A stretch of DNA of 64,000 nucleotides from Henckelia pumila (lineage: Eukaryota > Streptophyta > Magnoliopsida > Lamiales > Gesneriaceae), in assembly GCF_033568475.1 (NCBI RefSeq), contig NC_133121.1:1798001-1862000 (forward strand). The letters are read 5' to 3'. Under the pieces are notes generated by a model. The model was not told the origin of the DNA, did no database searches, and saw only the letters and a program-made list of their open reading frames with translations. The translations under genes and the position numbers were made by a program. Shown here one piece after another: positions 1-11,279 of this stretch (its first letter is position 1; each line of letters opens with the position of its first letter).

Positions 1-402
1 AATTGCTAGCATGAAGAATTAACTGATATTCCTCTTTCACAGCATTATTGGTCTAATTAAAGGCTTGATACAAAAGTCCCCAACAAATTCTAAGGTTGGT
101 GCCAACACCTCTATCACAAAATTATACATTTTTCTCTCACCCTATTCATATATGTTAGGCATAGCTTGGTAGAGAAATATTTTCAGGTTTTATGTTCTTG
201 TGTGCCACACCTTATTCAAGTATTCTCTCGCTTATTATTCTGTCCGTCTGCATTTTAATAGTGCTTTGAAGAAAATTTCCCCAATTCCTAAACTGACATG
301 TTATTCTTAGATCGTAAACTGTAACGTAACTGATAAAACAACAATAATATGGATTCAGTAGAATACTGGAGAACAAAACGTTTGTGTCATAAAAAAACTT
401 AC

Positions 403-1247
403 TTGGTAAACCCTTCATACACTGTTCCAAATGATCCACTTCCGAGGAAATCACCCTTCTGCCAAGACGTGATATTGCACCGGAATGAACCATTAGGCGA
501 GACAGTATAATCATTTGCCCCAATCAAGCCAACAGGTTCGCCATCAACAACATCATCATCATCATCATCATTTGATGAATCTGAACTAGCTCCCATCTCT
601 CTTTTCACAACAATCACGTTTTCTTCAATGTCATCAACCGAATGGTTAAACACATCTCGCGGTGAACTGAATCCCTGATCATCTTGAGGACCAAATGATC
701 TAACTATATCATAACTAGAGCACATATTGTCCACAACACTACTCATAATGACCGGCGGAGGGGCCAGCTTAGGTGGTCTAATACCTTTAATCCCCAAACC
801 ACCATTACTCACCACCTTACGGCGTTCCACTCCATTTTCAAACACCTCAACTTCACAATTACCCAAATTCAACCCAAACCCATTCTTCAATTCCTCAACC
901 CGAGCTCCAAAACCCTCCTCCGACTGAACAACATCTTGCACAAACTTGGAATTACCGGACGGCGATAAGCTCTTCCGAGCCTCCCACGCCGACAAGGGGA
1001 TAGAAAAGTCATCGAAACCCACACCAAGGCGCTGGAAAATCTGATCTACTTCTCCCTCATTTCCTTCGACGCGGAAGCTGGTTAGTTCGGAAAGCGGTGT
1101 CACATCAAGCGATCGAGACCAGTAAACAGATGGATCCTCCGACCGGGAGCTGGAACCTGCGTCGTAGTCAATGTTCTTCACGGCGTTCCGGCGGTCAAGC
1201 CTTCGGCTTCGCGGCTTCTGCTGCTTGGAGTTCGTCCCTTCCTTCAT
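403..1247 (-). CDS. MEKK1-type MAP kinase kinase kinase, first exon (partial)
   Basis: This is the N-terminal exon of a plant MAPKKK of the MEKK1/MAPKKK1 group, which phosphorylates MAPK kinases in stress and immune signalling in the cytoplasm. It encodes about 281 residues from the ATG at 1247. It begins with a basic Lys/Arg-rich stretch, continues with a long low-complexity regulatory region including an Asp-rich run near residue 228, and ends in the start of the kinase domain with WQKGDFLGSGSFGTVYEGF. That is the glycine-rich ATP loop typical of MEKK1. The exon closes at a clean donor (GTAAGT on the minus strand, 402 downward). The catalytic lysine, HRD and DFG lie off the left edge, so activity cannot be judged. 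Positions 1-396 look like intron. The family assignment is firm; the exact orthologue is not. Confidence 0.88.
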
Positions 1248-2520
1248 AGTCTTCAGCCTTCTCTCTCTATAGAGCGCAATATCCGATAGGCGTAGAGTAG
1301 AGAGGCTGAATTCGGTTGGCAGCTTTTCAGCTTTGTCACGGTGACGAAATTTCCGTACTTTTTATCATTTTTTTTAGCTCCACTGGAAATGTTTGACTTT
1401 TAATTTGACTTTCAAAAGGGTAAAAATAGGGAAAGTGAAGATAAAATTTCAGGGCCAGAGAGGATCAAAAAGCCAAATAGGACTTTCCAAAAACAACAAA
1501 GTAACTCGTTTTGTAAGAATTTTTAACTCCCGCTTCAAATTCGGCACCTTTTTTTAATATATAATATATATGAAAAATGTTAGAGAGATACACTTTGTAA
1601 TGTATATTTTAGTTTACATCAATTTAAAAATTCTTTCATTACATATAAAACTACTCGATTGGTCAAAAATAATTTTGTGATTGATAAGTAAAAGTGTTAA
1701 TTAAGTTGTACACTAAGGTATAAATATAGTAAAAATTTTAATAGTCAAATTAGAATGAAGTGATTTATTTTCTCCAAAACATATGGGAAATGTCTAACAG
1801 AAAGTTAATTAGTTGGGTGATGAGGCTTACTCAATTATCGACATCCGTATTGTAAAACTAAGTATTTTAAGATAGTGTTTGCAATCTCTAAAAATAAGTG
1901 ATTATGCAGATTCTCTTAATAAATTTGTTAAGAAAATTTTTAAAATCACTTATTTTTAGAGGTTGCAAACACTACCTAGATGCGTTCAAAATCAGAGTGG
2001 CTCTTTCTTATTCCCTTCCGTCATTATTGGTTGCCAACTCCTTCTATTCACATAAAAGAATATATGGTATCAACTTTGTTAACTCTACCAAAACTCCAAT
2101 CAAAGAGAATGCATTGTATCGATTTTTTTGTTATTAATTATAATATTTTATATGTTTCTAATTACTATATACAATTGCAGATTCAATTTCATGTATCTAT
2201 TATATATAGTTATTTCAGTAAAAAGAAGTTGATGTTGTTGGTATCATAACGAACCCAATTATATCAAATCAACCATATATTATGTATGATTTAATTGTTT
2301 TAAATGGTGTATGTATATATATAATATTTCATTCAAGTTATTAAGAGAGAAAATAGAGACACAATATATATGAAATGGCAAAGTATCACAAATTTAATTT
2401 AAATATCGATCAACAATAGAGTACGAGGAACAAAATGGTAAAAAAAAATAAAGACAAATCTCTGGTACTAAATATATGATCAGCTGCATGTTACGAAATA
2501 AAAGTAGGTACGTAGTTTGA
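1248..2520. other. Intergenic region: MAPKKK promoter side plus a fold-back repeat
   Basis: This AT-rich stretch lies upstream of the MAPKKK gene and downstream of the small Glu-rich gene; both are on the minus strand. I see no coding region. Its only clear structure is a short inverted-repeat element at 1873-1977, listed separately. The 5' leader of the MAPKKK presumably lies just right of 1247, where CT-rich sequence occurs. Confidence 0.6.
1873..1977. mobile_element. Short fold-back MITE
   Basis: About 105 bp form a near-perfect palindrome. The left end reads TAGTGTTTGCAA and the right end TTGCAAACACTA, each followed inward by matching sequence containing CTAAAAATAAGTGATT. Almost the whole element is terminal inverted repeat. 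TAGTG-type ends suggest a hAT-like non-autonomous element, but I find no clean 8-bp target-site duplication. The same terminal motif recurs in the tandem array at 38.7-39.9 kb and in a sulfate-transporter intron near 52.24 kb. Confidence 0.7.
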
Positions 2521-2985
2521 TCATTTTTGTTCCGCCACCACTTCAGCTTTCTTCTCCTCCTCCTTATCGGCTGCCTCAGCCTCAGCCGGTGGCGGTGTAA
2601 CGGCGGTGGGTTTCTCCTCCGGCTCAGCCTTCGATTCCTCCTCCTCCTCCACTGCTTCGGGTGGGGAGGTCGCCTCCTCCTTTGCTGCTTCACTCTGCAT
2701 ATATGGCAAGAAATATTCATCAATCATGCATGCATGCATGAATAAATATCGATCAACTGCAAATGCAAGCTGAAACGAGGTACCGTTTGGTGTGAAGAAT
2801 AACTCATTGATTGATTAATAATCGTTGATTTGTCCAATGTTTGGCTTAAGTTCTTCCAAGGATTAGTGACATGCACAATTGTCTAATCCATGTATATTGA
2901 TTTAAAATCCTTATATTATTAATCCATCATCATCTAATCCATGAACCAAACAATGATGCATGCATGTATGAGTAATATCGATCAA

Positions 2986-3020
<35 letters not shown>

Positions 3021-3161
3021 ACGTACAATTTCTTTTGTCTCCTCCTTAACGGTGGCGACCTCCGGTGCCTCGGTGGCTGCGACCGTCTCCTCCTTCTGCG
3101 GTTCGGGGGCGTCGATGGCCTCACCCTTCAAAACCTTGGATCTACTGGCGCAGGCACCCAT
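2521..3161 (-). CDS. Small Glu-rich protein with N-terminal acylation motif
   Basis: Two exons (3027-3161 and 2521-2694, phase 0) encode 102 residues. The start MGACASRSK has Gly2 followed by Cys4, an N-myristoylation plus palmitoylation pattern that would anchor the protein to membranes. The rest is very acidic and low in complexity: repeated E, K, A and P with blocks such as EEEEESKAEPEEKP and DKEEEKKAE, probably disordered. Both splice sites fit (GTACGT donor, TGCAG acceptor), and the 332-bp intron holds an AT microsatellite. Similar short MGxCxS acidic proteins of unknown function occur in many plants; I recognise no catalytic domain. Membrane anchoring is inferred from the motif alone. 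An alternative reading frame over exon 2 is Arg-rich and is taken as a shadow. Confidence 0.75.
2992..3018. repeat. TA dinucleotide microsatellite in an intron
   Basis: A run of about 13 TA units lies in the single intron of the small Glu-rich protein gene, close to its donor site. Confidence 0.9.
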
Positions 3162-6036
3162 TGTACGATGGACAATCCTTCTCTCTGCGGGGAAAAGATT
3201 TAAAATTGTATGTGATCGAGAGAGAAAGATCGATGGACGGCAGGAAAAGGGGAAAAAAAAAAGGACAAAATATGGATGGGTGCCTGCTTGCTTTGCTTGC
3301 TCGTTTTATTTATGATGATTACGAGGTTGTGGGTATCATCTTCTTATATAGTTTTTGTGTTTCGGAGAATTTTATGCGTTTGTGGTTTGGAAACTCCGAC
3401 ATTGTATCCGAGGCATGGATTTATTTCGGGACACCCACACTTTTACTTTCTAAATATGGTCACAATTTCAACTTTCTACTTTTAGTAGTGGATATTGCCA
3501 TTTCTCGTATGAGAAATCTACATGACTCGAGAATTTTTAAGAGATAATAAGTACTACTATTGGTCGATCGGGTTTACTAAGAAATAAGAATCATTAATTT
3601 TCACTTGGTTTTTAACTCGTGGGTGTGTATGTAAAATAACAAATTATATTGTGGTATATTATTAAAATGAAAAAATAAATCGTGCAATACTTTTACATTT
3701 TAGATTGAATAATAGATTATTATTATACCCAAAGAAAGTATTATTATTATTATTATTGTTATTGTTATTTTTTAATCAAACACTCAACCTAATTATAGCT
3801 TCATTTTATTATTACCTTCAATTTCCTTCTTAGCTTCATTTTACTATTACCTTCAATTTTTTCTTACTTTCTTTTATATTTCGATTGATGTGATGCTAAC
3901 ATAACTATCGTACATATCATATTCGATAGATGAGACACTAATATGCTAATAACACTTTTACAATACATCTAAAATTCAATTCCAATTTGATTATGTGATA
4001 TCCCTGTATTTATATGGATCTTCATCTACCTCCAGCATCTACACAACTTCGGCAGCAGACAAGTACGATTGTGAAATAGAAATGCAAAACTAAACTTTAA
4101 ATATTTTTGTATCCAATTGCCAAAATAATTTAAAAGATATATACAAAAAACATCTTTTTCTGAAAGAAGTCTAACCACGAAGTGACTTGCTGGGGCAATA
4201 TAATGATCTAAATTTTAATCAGTTGAACCGATTTGTATGTGATACAAAACCACACCTACGAGGGATAAGAGTTGATTGAAATTTAAAGTTTTGTTTGTAT
4301 ATAAAAATTATCAAATACAACTCTCTGTATTGATAAGTCACCCCAACCACACGTATCCAAAGTTTATAACCTAAAGTTATTCAAATATTAAAAGTTTTTC
4401 AAAGATTTTTCATTTCAGGAACTTGTCTGCACAATGGATAAGTTATAATAACAGAGAAGATTAAAATACAATAACGGCAACAAAAATCAGTACAAGCACG
4501 GAGGAAAGCATATAAAATTTAACAAATACCGAGACAGAAAACAGGGTGAAATGAGACAAGCTCTCCTATACACACTGCTGAAGGTATTTCAAGCTAACAG
4601 AAGTTCTGTGAAAGATCTATTCGAAAGGCCGAAAAAAGTCCATCTTTGAGAACTTGATCTCTATACCAACTAATGAACTTTCTGAACCTTCAAAATGATG
4701 GGTGTGCATTGCAGATGAAAAGATAATCTAGTGGATGTATTATGCACGGACGCGGCTTGACTAAATTGAGAAACCATCTTCTGGCAAACTTACTCTAACA
4801 TTGTGCTGGATACCTCACTCTAAGTATTTGAAAATTCTGGAATGCATCGTTGTGACAGCAATCAGATTAACAATTCTAGAATTCTCACCGTCTTCCGCAC
4901 AAAAAGACTGGTGGATCGAGCAGAAAACTCATATCAGGCCAAGATTTGTTCTATTTCTCAATCGAGGACACTTCATGACACAACTTTTAAGCATAAGTCC
5001 CCAACAAACTTGAAGATCTGTGAGATTCGTGCAAAGAACCACAAGCTGATGAGTTTATGCTACTCCAACAGACACGTTCGAGATCTCAGCCACGAAGACC
5101 AGGACAGACAAAAACAGAACCACAACCTTCTCCCAAAGATTGAACCCATTGAAGATTATCAATAGAAACTCCCCATGTTTTAAGATGAATGTAACTCTTC
5201 CTTCAACCACTTTGAAGAAGATAAAAGAGTGACTATTGCAATCCAAAAAGCTTTTCAAGTTTTTTAATGGTTAAATCTACCCAATTAGCAAAAGCAAGCC
5301 AATCATCAACTTTCCAAAAAGGCCATTTAAGAAGCTTGCAGCCTGCCAAAAGTTTAAAAGCATTAATAATGCACTGACAAAGAGCTGGAAGAGACCAAAA
5401 TATGAACAAAAAATAGCATATAAATTACCCGGTCATCTCCCATTAAACCGTATATAATCTGAGATTTAGAAGAGAGGAATGGGGTATTGCTTTTAGGAAG
5501 CTTCTACGTTTTGTTTCAAGAGCACACTTTCGATGATGGGGTCACGTTTTTCAAACGGCTTTTCCAAAATTTGACCACATTCCCCTGAACACAACTCCAT
5601 ACAGACTGCAACATGCGAACTTGCGATAGCAACAAATCACACGAATCCAGCAGCACTTAATGGCAGCGAAAGCAAGAAAGCAGACAACCAGAACCAATAA
5701 TAGCATTCAAAAGGATAAATATCAGATTTGAATTTGAACATCAAGCAAGCCAAGGACCCCAAGGTCCAAAAGTAGAGAACGTTTAGGGACACAAAATAGT
5801 AGATTTACTGCCAGAATCACATTATCAAGATCCTTTTTGATTTCACCAACATGCCTATAGAAGACCCCGTGTACGAAGAATCTTCATGACAACCGCAGCA
5901 GTAGACATGGGATCTCGAAGTCTTCATCTGTGACAACCATGAATTAACCCCGTAAGTATTACAAGAGCTTAAAATTTCAAAAACAAAATTTCAATTTGTG
6001 TTCATTGTCACGATATTAGAAGTAAAATTACCCATA
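3162..6036. other. Intergenic region and probable 3' UTR of the RNA-binding protein gene
   Basis: No convincing coding region. The right end (about 5830-6036) probably contains the 3' UTR of the neighbouring RZ-1-type gene. Directly after its stop codon on the minus strand is a donor-like GGGTAATT, and near 5937 an acceptor-like TTGTCACAG, so a 3' UTR intron of about 95 bp is possible. The stretch 4400-5800 is less AT-rich than its surroundings, as if transcribed, but its short open frames show no recognisable domain and disagree with one another. 3720-3770 is TTA-type simple sequence. Confidence 0.5.
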
Positions 6037-7404
6037 TCAGTAACCGCCGCCACCTCGGCGATCATATGGCCCAGAACGGTCGCGGCTATAACGATCACCT
6101 CCTCCACGACCACCATTATCCCGGTTACGGCTACCATATCTATCTCCACTACGATCAGGACCATAGCGCCCACCGCCTCTACCACCACCACCACCGCCTC
6201 CACCGCCATATCGATCTTCTCTTCCCCCATATTTACCACCTCTACCACCATCGCTAGGACACTCCCTAGCAAAGTGCCCTGGCTTTCCGCACTTAAAGCA
6301 GTCTCCACCACCACCACCACCACCACCACCTCCCCTCCCGCTACCATATTCACGGTCGCGATCATGATCGCGGTCGCGATCATGATCACGCCCACGATCT
6401 CGATCACGCGGGCGATCATTATCGTAATCTCTACTTGAACCTTGGTTTGGTTGAGCTTTCTCAACAGTTATGCTTCGGCCATCCAAGTCAAACCCATGCA
6501 TAGCATCAATGGCCTCTTCCATGGCTTTCTTATCGTCAAAAGTGACAAATCCAAAGCCACGGGAGCGACCGGAGACCCTGTCGATTACCACCTATAAAAG
6601 GATGAAAAATTTCATGATGAGAAGCCTTATTTTGGACTTTTTGGAGAAAATAATTATTTGTAATCAGGAGGCAAAAAATTGTATCAACAAATCATATAAA
6701 TTTTACAATGCCCATTCTACTTGAGTCATCACAGCAATTAAAAGGCACAACTAGATGCTTATAGAGAAAAAAATCACTACACTCTGACTCTGCTACAAGA
6801 AACGAAACTAGGCTGGAGGGGACAAGAGAAACCAGATTATTTACCCAAATACATACAGTTAACAATTCACAAGGCAACAAAATCTCCACCAGTATTTAAT
6901 TTCTTTCGGGACAAGCGTGGAAAGGAGGAGTTGCACAGAGGCAGTGGCATTGCCACGTTTGATTTGTAATATAATATGAACCAGGTAAAACACAGCTGAA
7001 TAGCTGATTATCAAATAAGATGGTCTAAAGGCAAAACATTGAGTTGATTAACTAACAATGAATTGCTTGTTCATAATAAAATTTTGAGTAAACAATCATC
7101 TGTGACAAAAATATATATGGTATTCCAAATGAACAGTAAGATTGTCCAATATGGTTAATTTTTTTCATTATCAAAGTTTTAAGTTGCCATGTGAACAAAG
7201 GCCAGCACAACACAATGTTTAAGAATATCAATAACCAAAAAATACAGATAACTGGGAAAAAAATGACCATAAAGCCATAATACAGCTTGTTACCTTTGCC
7301 TCACGAAGATGACCAAACTTATCAAATGCTTCTTTCAGAACTCGATCAGATGTTGACCATGATAGGCCACCAATGAAGCATCGATACTCAACATCATCTG
7401 ACAT
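6037..7404 (-). CDS. RZ-1: Glycine-rich RNA-binding protein with zinc knuckle (RZ-1 type)
   Basis: Two coding exons (7294-7404 and 6037-6591, phase 0) give 221 aa. An RRM spans residues 7-82, with RNP2 (CFIGGL, 9-14) and RNP1 (RGFGFVTF, 48-55). An Arg/Asp-rich RDRDRD stretch follows, then a CCHC zinc knuckle, [14 protein letters not shown] (135-148), and a Gly/Arg/Tyr-rich tail ending RRGGGGY. This order is that of Arabidopsis RZ-1B/RZ-1C, nuclear proteins that bind nascent RNA and affect splicing and chromatin-linked expression. The RRM is split right after EAK, the usual place in this family. A long 5'UTR intron (about 7410-9371) seems present: the GTACAATG donor at 9371 follows a leader exon with a telo box. 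Codon-level purine runs make long shadow frames on both strands. Family is sure; B or C type is not decided. Confidence 0.92.
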
Positions 7405-7659
7405 GTTTCAACTATTTTTTTCTTCCCAGTAAAAGAGTTAGTGAGAGCAGGAAGGCACATATTAGTCAATAAAACAAAATAATGCAGCGTCCCAAAAAAT
7501 TAATGGGTTTCCCATAGAATATTGTATCAGGATTCATACGACAAACTCATAGGTATAGCATTAAGATCCAATATCAAGTAATAAAGTTATTTCACAGTAG
7601 CATGGTAAGACTTGTGACAGACAACATATTGAAACTAACTGATAGAGCAGCCCCAATTT

Positions 7660-8690
7660 TTCTTTTTTTTTTTTTATCAGAAACATAAATATTGTTATTA
7701 ATAAGTTAAAAGAGTTAAATGCATATGTGGACTAGAGGTCCACAATTTCCTCTAGGAGTATAGTTAGAAGATTATGCTAATTCAAAACCAGATTCCAGCC
7801 CCTATACAAATCTGAAATCGCAAAAGCTTGGAATTCATTTAAACTATGTAACCACACTGCTACTCTCAATTTGATCTTATCCCAAATCTCTTCAATCGAG
7901 TTTTCTACGTCTTCAAAAATCCTCTGATTTCTTTCCAACCATACGTTCCAACAAACGCAATGTATTGTAATTTCCCATAGAGTTTTCCCTCTTTTGCCCA
8001 ATGAACACCCCAAATCTGCTGCGAACAAATCCTTCGTGGTTTTTGGTGTCACTCAAAACAATCCCAGATCCTTTAGCACTAACCACCATAAGGAGCTCGT
8101 GAATGGACAATGCACCAGCAAATGATCTAGACTCTCTCCCCCTTTCTTGCACAGTACACACCAATTAGGATTTAATAGACAATTCGGAGACCTCTTTTGG
8201 ATCAAATCACAAGTCGGCAGCCAACCCAACACTGCTGTCCATGAGAATACCTTTACCTTGGAATCGGCACTTTCCAGATTGTTCGAAAAAGATCAAATTT
8301 TGGGAACAAAGCTTCCGGAAAGAAAGAATCAAAGAAGGATTTCACTGAAAACTCTCCTGAAGCATCCCACTTCCAATACCTAACGTCCTCTCCTCCCTCC
8401 GAAATACTAACCCTGCCCAAGATATCCAGTAAACTGATTAAGTCACTCATTTCCTCATCCCTAAGATCACGACGGAAGTGGAAATCCCAAGAAAATGAAC
8501 TGGACGGAAAGACTGGGACTAAATAAATAAAATGCGATATTGGCTTGTTATGGGATCTAGAAATCTGAAAAAGCAAAGGAAAAAGGATTTTAAAAGCGGA
8601 TTGCCCCACCCAACAGTCCTCCCAAAATCTAATTCTATCTCCCCCTAACCACTTACCATAATCACTCGATCATCACTCCCAAAATACAAT
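7660..8690 (-). mobile_element. LINE retrotransposon 3' end (5'-truncated)
   Basis: On the minus strand this encodes the C-terminal part of a plant L1-type LINE ORF2. It begins near GKWLGGDRIRFWEDCW, passes through WKWDASGEFSVKSFF, then LDHLLVHCPF, a zinc-finger-like region, and WLERNQRIFEDVENS. It ends at a stop near 7777, with a short 3' UTR and a poly(A) run (the T run at 7663-7675 on the plus strand). The coding sequence needs at least two frames, so it is dead. The reverse transcriptase domain is missing, which fits ordinary 5' truncation. It lies inside the 5'UTR intron of the RNA-binding protein gene, in the same orientation. I did not find a clear target-site duplication. Confidence 0.85.
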
Positions 8691-9426
8691 ATGAGAGAGC
8701 ATATACTATTAGCAATGGTAGTGGTACCAAATGTGTACTAACTTTAATGAAAAGGGGATAATATTTCCTTTCTTATTAGGTGGCAGGACATCATACTATT
8801 AATTTTTTGAGACGCCTAATGCAGATTACTTCTAAATTAGAGGGGAATGATTATGTACAAGGCCATGAGGTTATTATATTAACCATCTAAGCTCCGTTAA
8901 AATGGAAATCATATACTGAAGTAATTTCACAGATCAGATTTTTGAACTTTCATCTTTCTACAACCAACAACAGCACTCTCACTTTCTTCATAAATTTGTT
9001 TTTCCTCATAATCAACAATAATTAAATCAAACTGACAGTACTGATTTTTAGTTATAACATGTCACGTGTTTAATCACCCAAAATTATCCACACACATAAA
9101 TTTGAGTTATCATCGCGTCGCGTATAACACGAATTGGCAGGTGGCAGGGCCACCTACGTACTCATAAGATAAGAAAAAACAATCTTCCGCAGGTATACAA
9201 ATTTACTTCAAAGAATTTTAAAAGAAGAATCTTCCAAATTCAACTCCCAAGAACAAAACAATAATTCGACACAAAGGGGAAGCAAAACTATCAGAAGATC
9301 AAACTAACGCCAGATCTAATCCTTGATTACATCACATCGTGGAATATAAAAAGACTGGAAATTCATTGTACCTGCAGCGCAAAAGAGCTACGCAAACTGG
9401 GGAAATCCGGCGTAGGTATGCAGGCG

Positions 9427-9435
9427 AAACCCTAG
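9427..9435 (-). promoter_or_regulatory. Telo box in the 5' leader region of the RZ-1 gene
   Basis: AAACCCTAG reads on the plus strand here; the gene is on the minus strand, so it appears there as CTAGGGTTT. Telo boxes near the transcription start are common in plant genes for ribosomal and RNA-binding proteins. It lies some 55 bp upstream of the proposed leader-exon donor (9371), close to where transcription should begin. Confidence 0.5.
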
Positions 9436-9729
9436 TAAATTTGACGTAAAGAGCAAAATGGTTTATGGGGCTACGGCTCAGTAGAGTATTGAATGGAGCC
9501 GATAACAGACGGACCGGGAGTTGACCCGATTATTCTAAATCTCGGCCGTCCAAAATAAACCCACTGATTTAAACCCTTGGATTGGGCTGGATAAGCATGC
9601 CTTATACGATATTTTTTTAATATAATAAATAAACTATTATCTTTTATCCTTTACGCCACAAATTAGGGAATTTTTTATTTTATTTTTTGAAACTAACGCA
9701 ATATATTAAAAACTCACGAAATTATGTGA

Positions 9730-10800
9730 TTTAATATTATACAACCAACGTGAAAAACCACCGGACAATCAAATTAGAGTGTTCGAAGAAAAAAGAAATT
9801 CTTAGCTAATAAATGTGCAAGTCCATTTGCTAAACGTTTCATGTAAGATATAGAAAGGAAAACAGGTTATTCGAACAATTCTTTAATCTCCAGCACTAGT
9901 ACTCCATTTGGACCCCGAGAAGGTTGAGTCAATGTCACTGCTGCAACAGTCAATTGAGAATCAGAAAAGATATTAACATTAGAAAAAAAACCATGTTCAA
10001 TCAAAATTTGTTAAGTTATAAACCCATGAGGTATCCATCTCAAAAGGTTTGTCTATTGGGTGGGGTTGACTTATGAGTTTATAACTTAGTTTAATATTTC
10101 AATGTGGGATATCATAACATTGCCGACCCCTTGAGAAGCCGACGTTCGCGGCGGCCTACTCTAGGCGACTTTCACTCACCTTTCAGTATTCAGTGCATGC
10201 ATTCATGCACCTTAATCCGGCCTATAATTTTTCCAATTATCGACACTGTTCCGATGGTAGCCCTTTCCTAGGTCGCCCTTTCCGCTACGTCGGCTCTCAA
10301 CGAGAGCACCAAATGTTAGGTTATAAACTCATGAGGTGTCCATCCCAAAAGGCTTGCCTATTGGGTGGGGTTGCCTCATAAGTTTATAACTAAGTTTAAT
10401 ATTTCAATGTGAGATATCATAACAAAAGTCCATTCCAGTTCGAATAGCCAAAATCTCCCCATTTAACGCTGAACCTGGATACTGGATACCCGTCGCCTTA
10501 GCCCCTAAGACCTGACCAGAAGAATCTCTGACCACAACACCCACACTACATAATTTCTTGTTAGTATCGACACCCGCATCAACATCTAACCTTAATTGAT
10601 CATGTATTGGTGGTTTCCAAATCTGATCCTGTCAAGGATTTCTGGACATCACACTTCATTCTCGCACTATGAAAATCAGATAACATAGACCCCAATCCAT
10701 AGTAAAATCTGATACTCTGCTCTTTGGTCAATGTTTTCCATTACAATACTCTCGCCAAGCCGCCCATACCATCACAGCAAAATTCATCTCATGTTTATTT
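9730..10800 (-). mobile_element. LINE RNase H-domain relic, split by a TRIM insertion
   Basis: The minus strand carries pieces of the RNase H-like domain found at the 3' end of plant LINEs. From right to left these are MNFAVMVWAAWREYCNGKH, then LRLDVDAGVDTN with VGVVVRDSSGQVLGAKATG, and after the insertion at 10009-10424, NIFSDSQLTVAAVTL and ISYMKRLANGLAHLLAKN. Several stops interrupt the reading. It is a fossil unrelated to the LINE copy at 7.7-8.7 kb as far as I can judge. The conserved aspartates and the typical final motif (N-x-x-AH-x-LA) identify it. Confidence 0.8.
10009..10424. mobile_element. TRIM (miniature LTR retrotransposon) nested in a LINE relic
   Basis: Two direct repeats of 111 bp each (10009-10119 and 10314-10424) begin TGTTA and end TAACA, as LTRs do, and enclose 194 bp without coding capacity. 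Flanking 5-mers (aaatt and aaagt) form a near target-site duplication. The LTRs differ by about 10%, mostly transitions, implying an insertion several million years old under usual plant rates. The size is that of a terminal-repeat retrotransposon in miniature. It encodes no proteins by nature and looks structurally complete. It interrupts the RNase H relic around it. Confidence 0.85.
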
Positions 10801-10972
10801 AACTTTTACAATAGCATAATACAACAGTAAATAAAAGATGCCCCTCTACGAATTTTAAAAAGTCTCCAAAAACCAGATTTTTTTCCAAGCATTTCTCGCA
10901 AATTGAGAAAAAAAAAGGCTTTTATTTAACTTTTACAATAGCATAATACAACAGTAAATAAAAGATACCCCT
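10797..10972. repeat. Two direct copies of a 52-bp sequence
   Basis: The sequence containing ACTTTTACAATAGCATAATA appears at about 10797-10848 and again at 10921-10972, differing at a single base over some 50 bp. The 72 bp between them are unrelated. This is a recent local duplication in non-coding DNA next to the LINE relic. Confidence 0.85.
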
Positions 10973-11279
10973 CTAATACAATTGGCTTTTATTTTTGTTG
11001 AAGTGATATTGTTTTTGAAAAAAAGCACAATATTATACGTACATATATATAATTTAAATGGATATATATCTATACATCTATACAATATCAATACAATCTA
11101 ATAATGCATGAATCCTTTAAAATAATTATCTCGATCAATTTAATAGATAAACAAAATGTCTCTTATCTTATAACTACCATCTTTCAATATTATTTTTTAA
11201 TTTAAAAATATAAAAAATATTCATTATTTTTAAATATAATATAAACTATTTGTACTTAAATGGAGAGATGGGAGCAAAT

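Noticed and set aside
2394-2723. Arg-rich frame of 109 codons
   Set aside because: Out-of-frame reading of exon 2 of the Glu-rich gene (GAGGAG runs read as Arg/Arg).
4801-5258. Three overlapping frames of 67-107 codons on both strands
   Set aside because: No recognisable domain, no consistent splice extension and conflicting frames; likely untranslated or intergenic sequence.
5991-6464. Long open frames of 146-157 codons on both strands over the RZ-1 exon
   Set aside because: They arise from Gly/Arg/Asp repeat codons of the real gene; they encode Val/Ile/Thr- or His-rich low-complexity sequence without any domain.
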